NCBI GenBank assembly: GCA_003535335.1 | Contig: DOHJ01000045.1 | Location: 1 to 9,054 of the forward strand | DNA length: 9,054 nucleotides | Reading direction: 5' to 3' | From: Paracoccaceae bacterium | Lineage (GTDB): Bacteria; Pseudomonadota; Alphaproteobacteria; Rhodobacterales; Rhodobacteraceae | Part shown: positions 8,481 to 9,054 of the stretch, piece after piece | Numbering within the stretch: position 1 is the first letter of the stretch | Layout: each line of letters opens with the position of its first letter | The notes under the pieces: model-generated | Seen by the model: only the letters and a program-made list of their open reading frames with translations | Database searches by the model: none | Told to the model about the DNA's origin: nothing | Made by a program: the position numbers and the translations under genes

Positions 8481-8511
8481 GATTTCTTCTGGAAATCTGC
8501 ATGAGACATGC
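8481..8511. repeat. Two small tandem hairpins upstream of the tRNA
   Basis: GATTTC/GAAATC (8481-8486 and 8492-8497, 5-base loop) is followed at once by GCATG/CATGC (8499-8503 and 8507-8511, 3-base loop). They sit in the presumed tRNA leader and could mark processing or a weak end for the cupin transcript. No T-run follows, so this is not a classical terminator. Confidence 0.3.
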
Positions 8512-8534
8512 GTATCCCTCACTCAGCCTGATCT

Positions 8535-8611
8535 GGCCCCGTGGCTCAACTGGATAGAGCAGCCCCCTCCTAAGGGGCAGGTTGGTGGTTCGAATCCACC
8601 CGAGGTCACCA
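8535..8611 (+). tRNA. tRNA-Arg (anticodon CCT)
   Basis: This 77-base cloverleaf has its CCA end encoded. The acceptor arms are 8535-8541 (GGCCCCG) and 8601-8607 (CGAGGTC). The D arm pairs GCTC with GAGC. The anticodon stem is GCCCC/GGGGC around the loop CTCCTAA, giving anticodon CCT, which reads AGG. The variable loop has 5 bases, the T arm is GGTGG-TTCGAAT-CCACC, the discriminator is A, and CCA is at 8609-8611. Two weak points lie in the acceptor stem: a G-U pair (8536 with 8606) and a C-A mismatch at pair 5-68 (8539 with 8603). The second position is normally G in this tRNA. The gene is probably functional, but the mismatch deserves a check. tRNA-Arg genes are frequent integration sites for mobile elements. 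Confidence 0.93.
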
Positions 8612-8772
8612 AATCTACAAATAAAAACAAGCCATTGCGACATATTCGGCAACGCGATTTACAAGATCGTGCAGGATATTGCAGCTTCTGTACGCGAACA
8701 TGTAAAGAACACCGGTACAAAACCTGTTCAACTCGATCTGCTAGGAAAATGGCAAGGGTCCCCCGGAAAACG
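8612..8772. other. No supportable gene between the tRNA and the antisense-RNA candidate
   Basis: This is the first part of a roughly 300-base stretch (8612-8913) without a gene I can support. A plus-strand frame runs through it to a TGA at 8915-8917, overlapping the next start as ATGA. Its only ATG upstream lies inside the tRNA, it has no ribosome site, and it would read straight through the terminator hairpin, so I do not call it. No integrase fragment, direct copy of the tRNA 3' end, or insertion sequence end is visible. Confidence 0.5.
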
Positions 8773-8806
8773 AAAAAACCCCAGATCGGCGGCAACCGAA
8801 ACTGGG
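8773..8806 (-). terminator. Rho-independent terminator (minus strand)
   Basis: On the minus strand, CCCAG (8806-8802) pairs with CTGGG (8784-8780), with an inner TCGG/CCGA stem stacked on it. TTTTTT (8778-8773) follows one base later. No minus-strand protein gene ends here, which is why a small RNA is proposed. Confidence 0.7.
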
Positions 8807-8838
8807 ATCAAATCATTGTCAAAAGCGTGTAGCTTTCA
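8773..8838 (-). ncRNA. Candidate antisense (counter-transcribed) RNA upstream of a RepC-like gene
   Basis: A minus-strand unit of about 66 bases can be outlined. It has a promoter at 8844-8873, an expected start near 8838, a first hairpin AAAGC/GCTTT with a 5-base loop (8822-8836), and a terminator with a run of six Ts ending at 8773. It is fully antisense to the leader of the gene starting at 8914. Small antisense RNAs of this size, with two stems of which the second is the terminator, sit upstream of repC in repABC plasmids and limit RepC synthesis. Here the assignment rests only on layout and structure. The 5' end is estimated. Confidence 0.42.
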
Positions 8839-8843
8839 AAGGG

Positions 8844-8873
8844 ATACTAACGCAAAGCGAGCTCTAAATGCAA
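8844..8873 (-). promoter_or_regulatory. Candidate promoter of the antisense RNA
   Basis: The minus strand reads TTGCAT (8868-8873) and TAGTAT (8844-8849) separated by 18 bases. The -35 keeps TTG and the -10 matches 4 of 6. It is placed so that transcription would begin just before the first hairpin. Confidence 0.35.
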
Positions 8874-8913
8874 TTGGCAATCCCTCGGCCATTTCAGAAA
8901 CTGAGGTTGCATC

Positions 8914-9022
8914 ATGAGTGCTACCTTCACGCATCAGGGCCTGCCCAAGGGAACGAAACCGTTTGATTTGCTCGATATCCTACATAGCCTTCGAAGTAAC
9001 CTGGTCTTGTCCCGCTTACGTT
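8914..9022 (+). CDS. N-terminal fragment of a possible RepC-like/HTH replication protein
   Basis: Only the first 36 residues are real sequence: an ATG at 8914 preceded by GAGG with a 7-base spacing, an excellent ribosome site. The peptide includes HQGLPKGTKPFDLLDILHSL and then LRSNLVLS. The pattern GLPxGT-PF-xLL followed by LR-x-LVLS resembles the start of replication initiators of the RepC type, and of related helix-turn-helix proteins, that I recall from Rhodobacterales plasmids. The similarity is short and from memory, so the function is tentative. The apparent TAG stop at 9022-9024 is made by the last genomic T plus the AG of the sequencing adapter. The gene therefore continues beyond the contig and its true length is unknown. 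Confidence 0.5.
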
Positions 9023-9054
9023 AGATCGGAAGAGCGTCGTGTAGGGAAAGAGTG
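9023..9054. other. Illumina sequencing adapter left at the contig end
   Basis: From 9023 the sequence is AGATCGGAAGAGC followed by 19 bases that continue the standard Illumina TruSeq read-through adapter, matching the version I know at all 32 positions. It is a library artefact and should be trimmed. Bases immediately before it may also have low support. Confidence 0.97.

Noticed and set aside
8523..8795. Minus-strand frame of 90 codons containing GGFEPPTCPLGGGCSIQLSH
   Set aside because: It is the reverse complement of the tRNA-Arg gene. This peptide is a well-known spurious product annotated opposite tRNAs, and its C-terminal part has no independent support.
8612..8913. Integrase remnant or duplicated tRNA end marking an attachment site
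   Set aside because: I looked for a second copy of the tRNA 3' end and for recombinase motifs in this interval and found none. Integration remains only an inference.
8582..8917. Plus-strand frame of 111 codons overlapping the next gene by ATGA
   Set aside because: Its only ATG lies inside the tRNA T-arm, it has no ribosome site, it runs through the terminator hairpin, and no family is recognisable. The ATGA overlap alone is not enough.
1..9054. CRISPR arrays, insertion sequences or riboswitches
   Set aside because: No regularly spaced direct repeats, transposase motifs or recognisable riboswitch cores were seen.

Overview
This 9,054-base window looks like the end of an assembled contig from an alphaproteobacterium, probably a marine Rhodobacterales-type organism. 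That placement rests on overall gene style (moderate GC, the RND subfamily with a PREEEPQI motif, the DHCW cupin, and the RepC-like protein start). It is an inference, because no ribosomal marker is present.

Layout. Four genes on the minus strand fill positions 1-7852. In transcription order they are a periplasmic adaptor with a signal peptide (7852-6890), an RND inner-membrane efflux pump overlapping it by 8 bases (6897-3643), a strong intrinsic terminator (3602-3635), a LacI-family regulator most like the gluconate repressor GntR (3459-2434), and a Cu(+)-exporting P-type ATPase of the CopA type that runs off the left edge (2343-1). No outer-membrane channel gene is visible for the efflux pair. 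The LacI gene carries a near-textbook operator upstream (perfect 7-base arms, CG at the centre). The efflux operon has a different inverted repeat just downstream of a plausible promoter.

The right end (7853-9054) is different in kind. A small DHCW-motif cupin gene on the plus strand is broken by a single in-frame TAA, with its whole C-terminal half still readable. A tRNA-Arg(CCT) follows. About 300 bases later comes the start of a gene whose first 36 residues resemble the beginning of RepC-like or helix-turn-helix replication proteins. Just upstream of that start, on the opposite strand, a promoter-like element, a small hairpin and a rho-independent terminator outline a candidate antisense RNA of about 66 nt. 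This arrangement recalls the counter-transcribed RNA in front of repC in repABC plasmids. It suggests an integrated or plasmid-like element next to the tRNA.

The last 32 bases (9023-9054) are Illumina adapter sequence, not biology. The apparent stop codon of the last gene is created by that adapter, so the gene is truncated and its true length is unknown.
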